A DNA stretch of 64,000 bases from Flammula alnicola (lineage: Eukaryota > Basidiomycota > Agaricomycetes > Agaricales > Strophariaceae). The stretch spans positions 124,001-188,000 of the forward strand of contig JADNRV010000027.1 of NCBI GenBank assembly GCA_015499995.1. Direction: 5' to 3'. The position numbers were made by a program, and so were the translations under genes. The notes under the pieces were generated by a model. That model was not told where the DNA came from. It was given only the letters and a program-made list of their open reading frames with translations, and made no database searches. Positions 1 to 11,356 of the stretch are shown piece by piece (the stretch's first letter is position 1; every line of letters begins with the position of its first letter).

Positions 1-700
1 AGTGGAGAAATCTCTGAAGCTTCATTTTAGTGCAAAAAACATAATCTTAAGCTGAAATTTCAGCTTCATTTGCATAGGCGATTCTGAACAGAAAGGTAGG
101 CTGAGTTTCTAGCATATTCTCGCACTCCGCACGGTTACTTGCTGGACTACATATAAACAGTACTATAAGAATGCGTCCCAGTACCTGAAAACTATTGACA
201 ATTCCAAATTTTTAGTGAAGCTCTGGTTTACTCAAAAAATCAGGATCTTAGGCTGAACTTTGGACTTTGCCAGTGACTCTGAAAGGAAAGGTAAGCATGC
301 AGATTGGGATGACGCATGTACTATGCTTCGATGACAGCCTGCGTTGTGAATCGGGACTGGTAGAACGACTATAGAATCGCACTCACATTTGCATCGGAAG
401 CCGCTCGGCAAAAGAAGTGGAGCACTGAATGCCTTACATAAGCGGATGCTGATGCCAAACATATAAACAGCACAAGAATGCGCCCCTGCACCTGAAAGCT
501 CTGCACGATCTCAAATTCTTGGCTGCAGCAGGATGAAGAAACCTCCGAAGCTCCCTTTTAGTGCCAAAAAACTCGGCTTAAGCCGAAATTTGGGCCTCGC
601 AAGCCATTCTGACACGATGGGTAAGCGTGAGAAAATTAGCGTCTTTATAGATACTAGCGCGTTCCCGTGCTTCGCACGGGTACTTGCAGAATCAGAGTGA
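1..700. repeat. Diverged direct repeats (about three units)
   Basis: Three related segments begin near 1, 209 and 532. Each carries a version of a CTCTGAAGCTTCATTTTAGT-like stretch followed by a CTTAAGCTGAAATTT-like stretch. The first two also share a TATAAACAG block followed by AGAATGCG (about 155 and 463). Divergence is high, so these are old copies. The third unit ends in a hairpin and CTAG described separately. No coding frame is supported here. Confidence 0.5.
654..680 (-). mobile_element. Helitron-type 3' terminus (hairpin plus CTAG)
   Basis: Read on the minus strand, a perfect 7-bp stem (CCCGTGC / GCACGGG with a GAA loop) is followed six bases later by CTAG and then a T. This is the known layout of a Helitron 3' end: short hairpin, about ten bases, CTRR, insertion before T. 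The same stem occurs in the opposite orientation at 41,771-41,785. The helicase gene at 7.0-11.3 kb is also on the minus strand, so this could be the far 3' end of that element, with the tandem repeat and the DDE element nested inside, or the end of an unrelated non-autonomous copy. Confidence 0.4.
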
Positions 701-832
701 TCGATATCATTGGATATGCATATAATGATTAATAATAATAATGCAATGGTTTTGCCACAAAATCACGTGTGGCAAAAGCATTGTTTTTTTTTTTCTTATC
801 GGGAATTACGGTCCATGTTACCCGTTCGTTTG
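681..832. other. Short AT-rich spacer
   Basis: AT-rich sequence with AATAATAATAATG and a T10 run near 783. Nothing else recognisable. Confidence 0.4.
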
Positions 833-937
833 CAGAGCTTTTGTTGATTCTTGTTTATTGAGAATACTAACATAGTGATGTGCGCTCTCTGAACTTCAAA
901 AATGGGGAAATTGCATACCCCTCTGCTATTCAAGATA
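833..937 (+). repeat. Left partial unit of the 202-bp tandem repeat
   Basis: This stretch matches the 3' half of the units at 5295-5867 (GAGCTTTTGTTGAT, then GTGATGTGCGCTCTCTG, then TTGCATACCCCTCTGCTATT). It ends exactly at the TA where the DDE element is inserted, and the next unit resumes right after the element. Confidence 0.85.
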
Positions 938-963
938 CTGTACCATTTTAATTAGTTCGGCCG
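938..963 (+). repeat. Left terminal inverted repeat
   Basis: Begins CTGTACCATTTTAATTAG and matches the reverse complement of 5267-5292 at 25 of 26 positions; the one difference is G versus A in the TTAGTTC/TTAATTC segment. Confidence 0.92.
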
Positions 964-1274
964 GGGCTGTGACCTGTGACCACTTGGACGAATTTGTATC
1001 TTCGGCCAAGAGGACCGTGACATGGGACAAGAGGCAAAATTCGGCCAAGGTAAAATTCGGCCAGCCGTCCGTAGACAAAAAGAGTTTAGCGCTGCAAGGC
1101 ACCTCTCAAGTAGCGAGCCTCGCATCTCCTCAAACAATTTGAAATACTTAAATCCATTAGCCACAATTTATCAAAAAATGATATTGGGGAATTTAGGGAG
1201 AGAAAATTTGGCCTTTGTACACGCAAGCTTCATCCCTCCTCAACGTTCCAACAGGCGCACATTGTGTCTACGCC

Positions 1275-4200
1275 ATGAGACCAGTTAGATTCCCCCCCGA
1301 GATACAGCAACACTTACCCCCGAACACGTTGTCGGTCCGCGAATTCATTGCCGTGGATTTGCCTGGATGGGCGCCCGCAACCACAACTCGACTCATGCAA
1401 GCCTCGGAGATGCCGCCAACCACAGATGATATTGAGGAGATAGCATCTCTTCTTTCACCGCCCGATGATATCCTCTCAACTCTCCAACAGTCCATCCACA
1501 CTGGGCTTGTCAAATCAATCCAATGCCCCCATCCCACGACAGCAGGTGGGCGGAGATACCCCCTGTGGCTCGTCTCATTCTGGGTCCACCTTTCATCCAT
1601 GCGCAAACTTCAGGAGAACTGGAAAACAGCGGTTGAGAACCTCAAAGGGCAGATAGTCCAAGATAAAGAGAGCGTACCACTTCGACAAGCATTCAATGCC
1701 CTCTTGCACATCCCATGGACTGGCCGACTGCAAGGCTTGCGTGACACTATCAACCTGCATCAGCTCTCCGTTTACTTCACAAAAGAGTGGCTTACTGATG
1801 ACCACGAACTCATCATGCTCAACATCTTGAATGATGATCTTCTCGCCGCCGGAAAAGAGGATTGTTTTGTCGAGAACACCGCATTCATGTTGCTACTCGG
1901 CAATGCTTACGAAAATCGAGAGGGGTATGCGACCGAAAGATGCTATGAATGGATACATCAACGTGGGGAGGATCTTGCTATTGGGGAGAAAAGGTACCTT
2001 GCTACTATCGCAAACCAGGACAATGTTCACTGGGTTGCACTAATTGTCGACTTCGACACACAACGGCTTCTTTATGGTGATTCATATGGGCGCCCTATGT
2101 CGGCCGACCTCCGTGCTGTCATAGATTGGTGGACCGATTATCATGCAGGCGTGCAATTCACAAACCACATTCTACCGATATCAAGTCAGCAAGATAACTT
2201 CTCATGTGGGATGTTAGCGTGGGACGCACTTCGACACCATCTTGCACCCGGAAAGCCTCGCTTGATGGATCCAGATCATCTATTTGACGGTCGAGCTGAA
2301 ATATTTCTCCGACTCACTGAACACTACCACAAAGATAGAGTGAGTCAGGATCACATTACGAGCTGGAAGTGGCTTACAATTAATCTTTAGGATATTAGCA
2401 CAGATATACCAGCTGGCAGTGACCGAGACCCAGGAGCACCTGGAAACAATGCCCAGATTCACGGTGAACATGGAGAAGTAGCCGATAAAGTTGACGACTC
2501 ACTTTTCGCTTCCGATTGCGATGGAATCAATTCATGGTTTGCGAAGCCAGTCGACTCAATGAGCTCGGATTTCCACATGTCAGAATCAGACGACACAGAC
2601 TCCAATAGAGACACCCCACCACCTGAAAGTCCTGTTGAATCGGAGAAGATATCCCTGAAACGAAGCTACAGTTATGATCAGACGAGCAGCTCCTCAACGA
2701 GCCCAGAGAAGAAACCACGAACCAAGTTAACGTCATCCATCCGAGCAGCCCTGGGAAAGGATGAGCAGCCACGAGGTCTTCTTCATTTCTTCAGAAAAGC
2801 GACCGAAGAAGAGCGAAGTGAATATCTGGCCAGGATGGACGAAGAGGTGAAAGACCGGCAGGAAGATGTGGAGTTTCATTCGAAAAAGGCAAAACATGAA
2901 CAAGAGGCGAAGACAAGGGATCGGAACCGAGAGCGCAAACGTCTTCAGCGTGCGCAAATGAAGAATCTGGAAATCAAGTCAGGCCTTCGAAGTCCTGGAG
3001 GAACCAAACGCCAAGTAAGACTCACATTTTCACGCCCTAGTAATTACTAATCGTTCCTTGTCAATATCAGCGTCGCGACATGGACCTCAAACACCCTCCA
3101 AAGCTTGATCAAGGCGGCACTGTTGCTGAACTAAGCCGACCTGCTCGTGCCTTGAAGAAAAAATTTAAGGATGATACAAGAAAACCGCAAGGAAGAAAGG
3201 CGTTTCGCACCGAACAAAAACCTAAATACCACAATTGGTTTACACCATTCCTCTTCCAGCAAATCGAAAGTGCCCGAATAGTGGCAGGTGGTCCAAACTG
3301 GAGTACACGAGCTATAGAACGAGAGCTGAAGAAGCAAAATCCAAAGGTCTTTGAGAAGTTCAGTCGTACAACTCTTGACGAGTGGATCGATCGTTCCGGC
3401 AACAAGCCAAAGTGGTCTGACAAAACACTGGCTCGTATTAAATGAGGCAATGAAGCCGGACATGCTAATGCTGGCCGAAAGGGTGTACTTGTAAGCTTGT
3501 TCATTATAAATTATGATTCAACAACTAATTACATACCAGTCAAACCACCCAGAGGTCGTCGATACAGTGAAGCACCTTCTAACTGGTATTTGAGGGACAG
3601 GCGCAAGTGTCTCGCTCATCACTGCGCGTGGTGTCATGCTGGCAACCATTCTCAATAGTGCCCCGGTGATCCTGACAAAGAAATTTGTTGATGGTTCGAC
3701 CTTTCGAGCATCCGACTCATTCATGCGACATTGGCTCCATGAAACCATGCAGTGGTCACAACGGAAAGCAACCCAGGCAGCCCAGAAAAAACCTCTAGAC
3801 TGGGAGGATCAATGCGAGAAATCCTTCTTTCGAAAAGCGTACCTCATTAAAGAAGAAGACATCCCAGCCATACTATATGTGAATTCCGACCAAACACAGG
3901 TTGTCTATGCCCCTGGAGACAAGATGACATGGGCAGAGACGGGATCCAAGCAGGTACCCCTTCTTGGAGGAGAAGAGAAGCGCGCTTTTACCGTTCTCGT
4001 GTCCGTCGCGTCTAACGGGACCGTTCTGCCAATGCAAGCTATTTACTCTGGCAAAACAAATCGCTCTCGGCCCTCGCCAACAGCTCCAAACTATGAAGAT
4101 CTCATCAATGAAGGGTTTTTGCTTCAGGAATCGGGAACAGGAACGTACTGGTCGAACATTGAGACTATGAAAGACTTCGTAAACAACATTCTTGCACCCT

Positions 4201-5100
4201 ACTTCGACAAAGGCAAGCTTGACCTCAACCTCCCTGCTTCACAAAAATCCCTCTGGTCAATTGACGTCTGGACAGTCCATCGATCAAAAGAATTTCGCGC
4301 GTGGGTCAGAAAAACGCACCCAACAATAATCCTTGACTTCATTCCCGGCGGGTGCACCAGTGTCGCTCAACCTTGTGATGTTGGTATACAGAGGCCTTTC
4401 AAGCTCTCAGTCAAGCGGTCCTACCACGAGGACGTCGTTTCAGAGGTTATGGACCAGCTGAAGTCAGGAGCGAGTGTCGTGCATGTTGATACTCGGTTGC
4501 CAGTCATGAGAGACCGAAGTACACGGTGGATATGGAATGCGTATCAATCGATTAATAAGGAAGCTTTGGTGAAGAAGGTCAGTAATCGCTTTTTATCGAG
4601 ACAAATATTTCTTCTCACCATTGCTACAGGCCTTCGAGAACTGCGTTGTGCGGGATTGGAATCTCTCATATGATTGCTTGACTGGAGTCGCGGCAAGGTC
4701 AAAGTTACGAAACCTCCGAGAAACGGACCCAGCTTTTTGGGAAGAACTCACTTCGAAGGAGAGCGACTCAAGTCTACCCCCCGAGGACGTCCCACAACCT
4801 GAAGACGAGCATGTTGACAATCACGATGACCTTGATGACAGTGACGTTCCAGTTCGGGCGGTAATTGAAAATATAGTCAAGAAAACGGCACCAAAGGGCT
4901 ATGTGGTCGGCATGGGAGGAGGGTTTGAGGCAGAAGCAGAGGCAGAAAGGTTTGAAGACAGTGCTGCGGCTGAGATCGATGGCGTTGATGATGGAGGCGA
5001 TAAAGAACTGGGCCGTGGGAAACGCCGAAAACGGCCGAACCGCCTTTACAAGGACTTCTGGCGTCATGACTCGGATGCATCTGATGGAGAGGTTTCTTGA
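1275..5100 (+). pseudogene. Ulp1 protease-DDE transposase fusion gene, three nonsense codons
   Basis: Four exons (1275-3014, 3071-3490, 3540-4577, 4630-5100), all joined in phase 0, encode about 1,220 residues. Order: N-terminal region; Ulp1/SUMO-protease-like C48 domain, with the catalytic set visible as NVHW (His), YGDSYG (Asp), SQQDN (Gln) and FSCGM (Cys); a Ser/acidic and charged coiled-coil-like linker; a helix-turn-helix-like segment (WSTRAIERELKKQ); a DDE domain with acidic residues in NSDQT, SIDVW and PCDVG; and an acidic tail. The PCDVG segment fits pogo/DDE_1 enzymes. Three stops interrupt it: TAG at 2388 and TGA at 3443 and 3591, each one transition from CAG or CGA, and the frame continues past each. 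I use the first in-frame ATG; the frame is open upstream to about 1215. Protease and transposase in one reading frame is the odd feature. Confidence 0.82.
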
Positions 5101-5266
5101 TAGACGGTCTATTTCTTACATTTAGAGCACTTTACGTGGGTTACGGCTCATTTTTGGCGTATTTTTAAGGCTTAATTACAATTCGTTTTGTCCCGTCGGC
5201 CACTCTAGCTGTGACCTGGGACAACCGTCCAATTTCGGCCACGTCCAAAGTGCCTGTGACGCGTGA
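5101..5266. other. 3' subterminal region of the DDE element
   Basis: Non-coding. Holds TTTCGGCC, GTCGGCC and a GTGACCTGGGACAA copy that mirror motifs just inside the left end (about 960-1060). Such subterminal repeats are candidate transposase binding sites (inference). Confidence 0.55.
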
Positions 5267-5292
5267 CGGCCGAATTAATTAAAATGGTACAG
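5267..5292 (-). repeat. Right terminal inverted repeat
   Basis: Ends AATTAAAATGGTACAG, the inverted partner of 938-963, followed directly by the TA target copy. Confidence 0.92.
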
Positions 5293-5294
5293 TA

Positions 5295-5867
5295 TTTGGG
5301 AATAAGAGTTAACATGATATGTTTAATACACTGAGCATAATTTTATACAAAGTTGGTTGGTGTGGAATGTGCAATGACATGAATTAGCTTTCGGAGCTTT
5401 TGTTGATCTTTGTTTATTGAGACTACTAACAGAGTGATGTGCGCTCTCTGGACTTCAAAAATGCGGAAATTGCATACCCCTCTGCTATTCAAGATATTTG
5501 GGAATAAGAGTTATCATAATATGTTTAATACACTGAGCATAATTTTACACAAAGTTGGTTGGTGTGGAATGTGCAATGACATGAATTAGCTTTCGGAGCT
5601 TTTGTTGATCCTTGTTTATTAAGACTACTAACATAGTGATGTGCGCTCTCTGGACTTCAAAAATGCGGAAATTGCATACCCCTTTGCTGTTCAAGATATT
5701 TGGGAATAAGAGTTACCATGATATGTTTAATACACTGAGCATAATTTTATACAAAGTTGGTTGGTGTGGAATGTGCAATGACATGAATTAGCTTTTGGAG
5801 GTTTTGTTGATCTTTGGTTATTGAGATTACTAACATAGTGATGTGCGCTCTCTGGACTTTCAAAAAT
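5295..5867 (+). repeat. 202-bp tandem repeat, two full units and one partial
   Basis: TTTGGGAATAAGAGTTA recurs at 5295, 5497 and 5699, an exact 202-bp period. Units differ by scattered substitutions. The third unit breaks off after CAAAAAT at about 5867, where Helitron-related sequence begins. No reading frame is conserved between units, so this is a non-coding satellite-like array. Confidence 0.9.
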
Positions 5868-5916
5868 ACAGAATACATATAAGTAATAAGTAGCATAAAA
5901 ATATAACAACTAAAAT

Positions 5917-6969
5917 TTAGTCTTTCTTTTCATCGTCAGTAGCTGTCTCGGTAGCTGTGTCGTCAGAATTGTCATCGCGCTTCCTTTTTTTGTCTGTTAT
6001 GGAGGATGATACATTTTGTTGAGAGGTCCTTGAAGCATTGGGGTCGCCGTGAGACATAGGTGGATCATTGTAGTTCCATCGTGTCCGAGACCCTGCAGCG
6101 CGAGTAGTAGATCCTATAGAAGAAAGCATTAATGTTAATTCATAGTAATGTGATCTAGTCAACACTGATGCTCACGGTTTGGAACGATCGAGGGGTTAGT
6201 GCGATTGGAAAGATATGCAATATTAGCGACTTCGATTTCGACAGATGACATTGTTCTGTCAGTGTCGTGCTCTCGCATGATCTTATCAATGAAACCACTA
6301 AAAGCTATAGTGGATCCAACCATTACTTTGGGCTTCTTTCCCTCTCCCCATCTTTTAGATTCAATAAAAAATCCTCGGAGAGGGAAAGTGGAAGATGTAT
6401 GGGGCAAGGATACATATTGGGTGGGAGACATGTTGAATGAATGATCATCGTTATTGAAACGGGTGACCACTCCTGCAATGTCAATGTATGGACGTGTTTT
6501 ATCGTTTGCATCACCATCAATGAGGATGAGCTTTGTCTGTTGTCAATTTTTATCTCTCGAAAGAAATATTGGTGCAACTTACTTGAAGAATATCACCCAC
6601 AAAGGCATAGTCGCTGATTTCTAGATCTTCCGTTACTAAATCTTCTGAGATGGTGTCTTTCGTGATGGAAGATATCTAGATTTCTACAATGTTAATTATA
6701 TTCTTTTATAGCGGAGATAGAGGACAACATACATTAGCGACAACGAAAGCTTTTTGAAAAGCTTTCTCAGACATTTTTGGGATAGCGTTCATCATGTCAT
6801 CCGGAACGAAATAGCGGAGGAGAGCGAGAGAAGATGTTTGGCTACCTTCTGTGATATAGAAGTTCGCATCAAACACCACATTTCTGCTACCTCTTTGAGG
6901 ATCAACGGGTCGTGGAGATGCAAGGACTGCAATTGCAGAGAGTGAAATGTAGCCTGGAGAGCTGGTCAT
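5917..6969 (-). CDS. Helitron accessory protein, possibly OB-fold-like
   Basis: Multi-exon gene lying directly 3' of the helicase and on the same strand. I start at the ATG of MTSSPGY. Segments that join in frame include FDANFYI, a middle part with YIDIAGVVTRFN, a core KPKVMVGSTIAFSGFI, and a charged tail rich in K, R, D and T (KKRKRDDNSDD) ending DEKKD. The last intron splices AAC C to GA TCT. The alternating beta-strand pattern with a charged tail is compatible with a single-stranded-DNA-binding OB fold, and RPA-like genes are known in some Helitrons. That assignment is inference; I do not recognise a named family. Some exon borders around 6570-6720 were not fully worked out. Confidence 0.5.
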
Positions 6970-7038
6970 GATGGTCGACAGGAAAGAAAGACAATGAGAC
7001 AAAAACGCAATGAAATGACATCACAATTTTGATCTAAT

Positions 7039-10000
7039 CTAATCTATGAGTACTTCTGGGTAAACTACGTTTCGAGTTTTTCTCGCAAGTCCAATGGGTG
7101 TGTCCGGAAGTAATACATGAACACGTTCAGATGACATTGACCTTGACAATGCAACATAAAGCTGGCCATGACAAAACACGGGCGATATAAGGTGTATGCC
7201 AATACATTTGAGAGATTGACCTTGTGCTTTGTTGATCGTCATTGCAAAAGAGAGCCGCACAGGAAATTGTCGACGCTTGAGAATGAATGGATATTGCTGA
7301 GAAGTCGGTTTTAATGTGATGCGAGGAATGAAGGCTTTCTCGCCATGGTGATCGCCTCCAATAATTAAAACTTCCAGAATGCGGTGGTAAGGTCGTAAAA
7401 GGATCATGCGAGTCCCATTACATAAGCCTTGGCTGGGGTCCAAATTTCGTAGAAGCATGAGAGGACATCCGATTTTCATCTTCAACTCTGATAACGGTAG
7501 TGAGGAAGGTTCAAGTGCTCGCAAGAAATCTTCAGGGATCTCGTCATCATGGCCAACAGCATTATTGACATCTCGCTCCAAACTGTCTGCGCTATGACAG
7601 ACAATTTCTTCACCTGGCATTTGTGCAAGGATTTGTCATTTGTTTGTCGCACATCAATGTTTCTGGGAGCCAAAATGGCATGGTCGAGAAAATAGTCGGG
7701 CGGTGGAGCAGTAGGCATATTGTGAATGTCTCCATAAACATTACTGATCAAGTCATCTTCGTTATAGGTTACTATTGACGGAGGGATTTCAATGTTGCCA
7801 TCGTCGTCAATGTTACGTCCATGTCCGATATCGAGCAACCATTGCGAAAACAGGGGCGTCTTTGGGTGAGTGTCGAAGCCGCATATTATCTCGTAATTTC
7901 AAGATTTCCATGTCGTTCCATAGGTATGAATGTTGAAGGCAAGCATCAACGATGTCCGCGCGAGATCCATGGGGCACAACAGGTAGAATTTGTTGAAAAT
8001 CCCCACCGAAGACGACTGTAAGACCTCCAAATCGTGATGGACAGTCTCGAAGGTCTTGAAAGGTGCGATCTAGAGCTTCGAAGCAATGTCGATGACTCAT
8101 TAAACATTCGTCGTAGATGATAGCGTGTGCGGCACGCAAGAGATCTGCTCGAAGACTCTCTTTAGGAATGTTACACACAGAATCAATATCGAGAGAATCG
8201 ATAGGAATCTTGAACATTGAATGCGCCGTTTGTCCTCCTGGGAGAAGAAGACATGCTAGTCCTGTCGACGCAACGCAAAGAATGATAAGACCTTTAGCTC
8301 GAATAGCATGGCAGATTGTTTTGTACAGGTATGTTTTTCCTGTGCCACCTGCGCCATCAAGAAAGAAGATTTTTCCTTCATTGTTGCTGATGGAGTCCCA
8401 TATGCAATCGAAAGCATGCTTTTGCTCTGCATTGAGTGAGTGAACTTGTTCGTCTGCTAAAGAATGTTCTGATTCTTGATCATAGTTTGTCTGTTGTGCT
8501 ATCAGCCGATTGTGGAGCGTGTTTGACCAGTTATGAACTGGCCGGGGCATAGAGGAGAAGTCGGATAGATTATGACCAGAGTCATGTAAGATTTCGTCAA
8601 TGAGGTGCAAGCCAAAGTCATAAATGTCGCTTGCTGAGGTTTGCGTACGTCCAAGTTGTTGCAATTTGTGTTGAAGATCATCACATATTTTGTCCTTGAA
8701 TTCAATCCACAGGTGTTTTGGATTGGCCGGAGAACAGAAAACCAAGAGAGTCGCAAACAGATGTCGCAGCTGCGATCCTGTTTGTATTTCGCTCGCATCT
8801 GCAAGACATATTCGCCACTCGCCATCATCTTCCAATAAACCGCGTTTGAGACACGCTTCCTGGAACGTTTCACAAGGGATGCCATTGATGCTTTTCAGGT
8901 CGTCGAATGATTTTGCACCCTTGACAACCATAAGAAGTGTTCGCAAATAAAATCGCTCCCCTGCAGTTGGACCGACATAATACATACGGCCGATAGCAAA
9001 ACCTTTTCGTTGTCGAGGTGACCATATTTTAGAATGTGGATTATTTTCGTCTGACTTCAAGACAAAATGTTGAGGAAATTCTTGGTAAGTCAGATTTCGA
9101 GCCATGTTTCCAACAGAACCATTGAGTCGATTGGTTTTGAAAAAGGCGATGAGAGGTGTATCGGCATTTTCCGCATATTCAACAATGTCAGTGGCATCAG
9201 AAGATGGGTCAAACACAATACGCTGGTCATGCGGTAGATGAAGCTGTAAGCGTACGACATTAGGTTGCTGATCGTGAAGTTTAAATTGGAAGATGCGCCA
9301 TGCGGCTTCGGAAGCAGAAAAATATCGACCATCGATGTACTGCTTGACTTCGTCATGACTGTCGTGAATTGTGACCGTCCCGCAATCGCCGCCCTTGTCG
9401 AGATATTTATTGATGTATTTCATAGACCCGAAACACACTGCGCATTCAACGTTTATATGACAGTCAAACCAGAGGAGACAAAAGGGATTGAACGGCACAA
9501 TCCATCGGTTGTCAAGCATGAATCCTCTGACTTTATAAGACCGTCCATCATCGGGACGCATATAGTGAGGATAACCTTCATGGTCCATGGTGGTGTGGTC
9601 TTGAAACGGTTTCGGATAACCATACATGCATTTGTTATTTCTCATGCATGGTGCATCGGGGTTAAGTTTTCCACATGGACCATGAACCATGAATTTTGCG
9701 ACCGCGGCGAAGAGACGTGGGTGGGTATCGGGATCAGGCCAACATGCCGAGATTACAGAGTCGACTGTATCGGGGGCGAGCAACTTATACTCTGGCTTTA
9801 AAAAAATGAGAAGATGCATATGCGGTAAGCCACGCTTCTGAAATTCGATGGCGTAGATGTGGGCAACGCATGGACCCAGAATCCCATCTTTCAATATGGC
9901 ATTCAACAGCGCTTTCTTCTTTAACTGGAATACTCGTGACACCAAGTCTGGTCGATCTGCCGCGGTTTGACCAGGAAGTAATTCACGAATAATCTCGGGC

Positions 10001-11342
10001 CAATTGGGATTGGCTGTCATAGTTAGAAAGATATCAATCTTCTTGAAAAAGCGTGCGATTGCCATTCCATCCAGATAGTGCTGATGCATCTCTCGAGGTC
10101 CACCACGATATGATGAAGGCAAGATGATGCGCTGACCTAATTGCGTAAGATCAACCTGATCATCATCAATGGCAAGCGCATCTTCTAGGCCGCTGAGCAT
10201 AGTCACTCGCAATCTTGGTTGTTGAGTACGGATGAAGTGAAGGCGGTCTTGGTCAATACAGGCAAACATGTCCACCAGATATCTTTGAAAGAGACGACAT
10301 CCTCGTAAAATAGTCGAAAATTCGTGGGCTCGTCCATGGATGCGATAAGCCGTATATTGTAAAAGAGTGGTACGTCTTGAATTTCCTGAGAGATATACAG
10401 ATTAACGATGTTCAGTATCCGAAAGAAAGAGAAATTTACCTGGTAGACAGAGACCTTGATACCAACCAGGTTCACCATATGGAAAGAATAAAACATAATG
10501 GAGAGGAGCATATGCCGCATGTCCTTCATTGATACGATGAAGGCGTAGATGATCGCGATCATCGTTTTGGTTATGATAATATTGCGGGCGGAGATAGAGC
10601 AAGATGTCTCGGTAGTCACCTTGAAAAGTGTTTTCCCCAGGTAAAATGACGCCAACTTCATCGGCAGTGGGCAAGTTGTAACGTCGAGGATCATTGCCAG
10701 GCAGTACACAGAGTCTGATAGAAAAGTCCGGAGCGTCATGTTGATCGAGAACTTCATAGGCATGTTGATAGATCGGGTGTATGCGTTATATGTCTGCATG
10801 ACTTGTTGCAAAATGCGCATTGTGTTCAGTGAAAGATTGCCATTGCGAGAAATCCGGTATTTGTATGCCGCTTCTGGGTCATAAATATAAAGTTGAGCAT
10901 AGCTCGCTGCGACAGATGGCTCAGGTAAGAGAGAGCCTGACAAATGTTTCAATTCTCCATGGATTCGAAAGACTGGTGGACCACGACCAATAAGAGAATG
11001 GTCTATGTTGACTCCCATAGACGTGAATGCTAATGCGGAATTATATTGAACCATATTGGTTCGAAATTCACGCGCAGCATGTGTGTCATCGACAAATAGG
11101 TTGTACAGCACCAATGGCGGCATACGAAGACGGGGTAGCATCACTTTGCCATGCGCGCAACACATTTCAAACTGTGGACGGGTCATGCTTGACGATGAAA
11201 CACGCTCATCCAACCAGTGAAAAGCATGACAAAACAGACACTCTACGTTCATATTCCCTATGTTGTTGGTAGGCAAATTGTCGAGAACAGGACGACGTGC
11301 AACACAAAAAAGAGGTTTTTGCACTGTAGAATAGTTAATCAA
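7039..11342 (-). pseudogene. Helitron Rep-Pif1 helicase, frameshifted
   Basis: Encodes the Helitron protein: a cysteine-bearing N-terminal part (CCAHGKV, NMVQYNSALAF), the conserved LPTADEVGVILPG block, the HUH Rep domain (HUH motif in GLPHMHLLI, tyrosine motif in YINKYLDK), and a Pif1 helicase with Walker A GAGGTGKT, Walker B IIYDEC, GGDFQQILPVV, INKAQGQSL and the final YVALSRS. An apparent break near 10,280 is resolved by an intron (GTAAATTT to CTCTCAG, about 10,388-10,441) that restores QYTAYRIHGR. Three sites do look broken, each by one missing base: near 10,790, 7,843 and 7,633 (the last within an A run). The family normally has one continuous protein, so this copy is probably inactive or its sequence has small errors. 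Confidence 0.85.
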
Positions 11343-11356
11343 TAAAATTGAAACTT

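Larger units (their letters stand above)
936..5294 (+). mobile_element. TIR DNA transposon with Ulp1-DDE gene, TA target duplication
   Basis: A complete element (938-5292) bounded by near-perfect inverted repeats and flanked by TA on both sides. The empty site can be read from the flanking tandem repeat: intact units read CAAGATATTTGGG, and here the element sits between CAAGA-TA and TA-TTTGGG. TA duplication plus a DDE transposase places it with the Tc1/mariner-pogo superfamily. Both ends carry subterminal repeats: several TTCGGCC copies, and variants of CTGTGACCTGGGACAA in both ends. One gene, on the plus strand, fills the interior. The internal stops suggest this copy cannot make its own transposase, although the ends look intact. 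Confidence 0.9.

Noticed and set aside
3015..3070. Treating the Ulp1 part and the transposase as separate genes
   Set aside because: The stop at 2388 is followed by more than 200 clean codons in the same frame, and a standard intron joins that frame to the transposase in phase 0.
10270..10445. Apparent frameshift in the Helitron helicase near QYTAYR/DMFACIDQDR
   Set aside because: An intron at about 10,388-10,441 switches to the frame that gives the conserved QYTAYRIHGR and RLFQRYLVDMFAC, so no lesion is needed.
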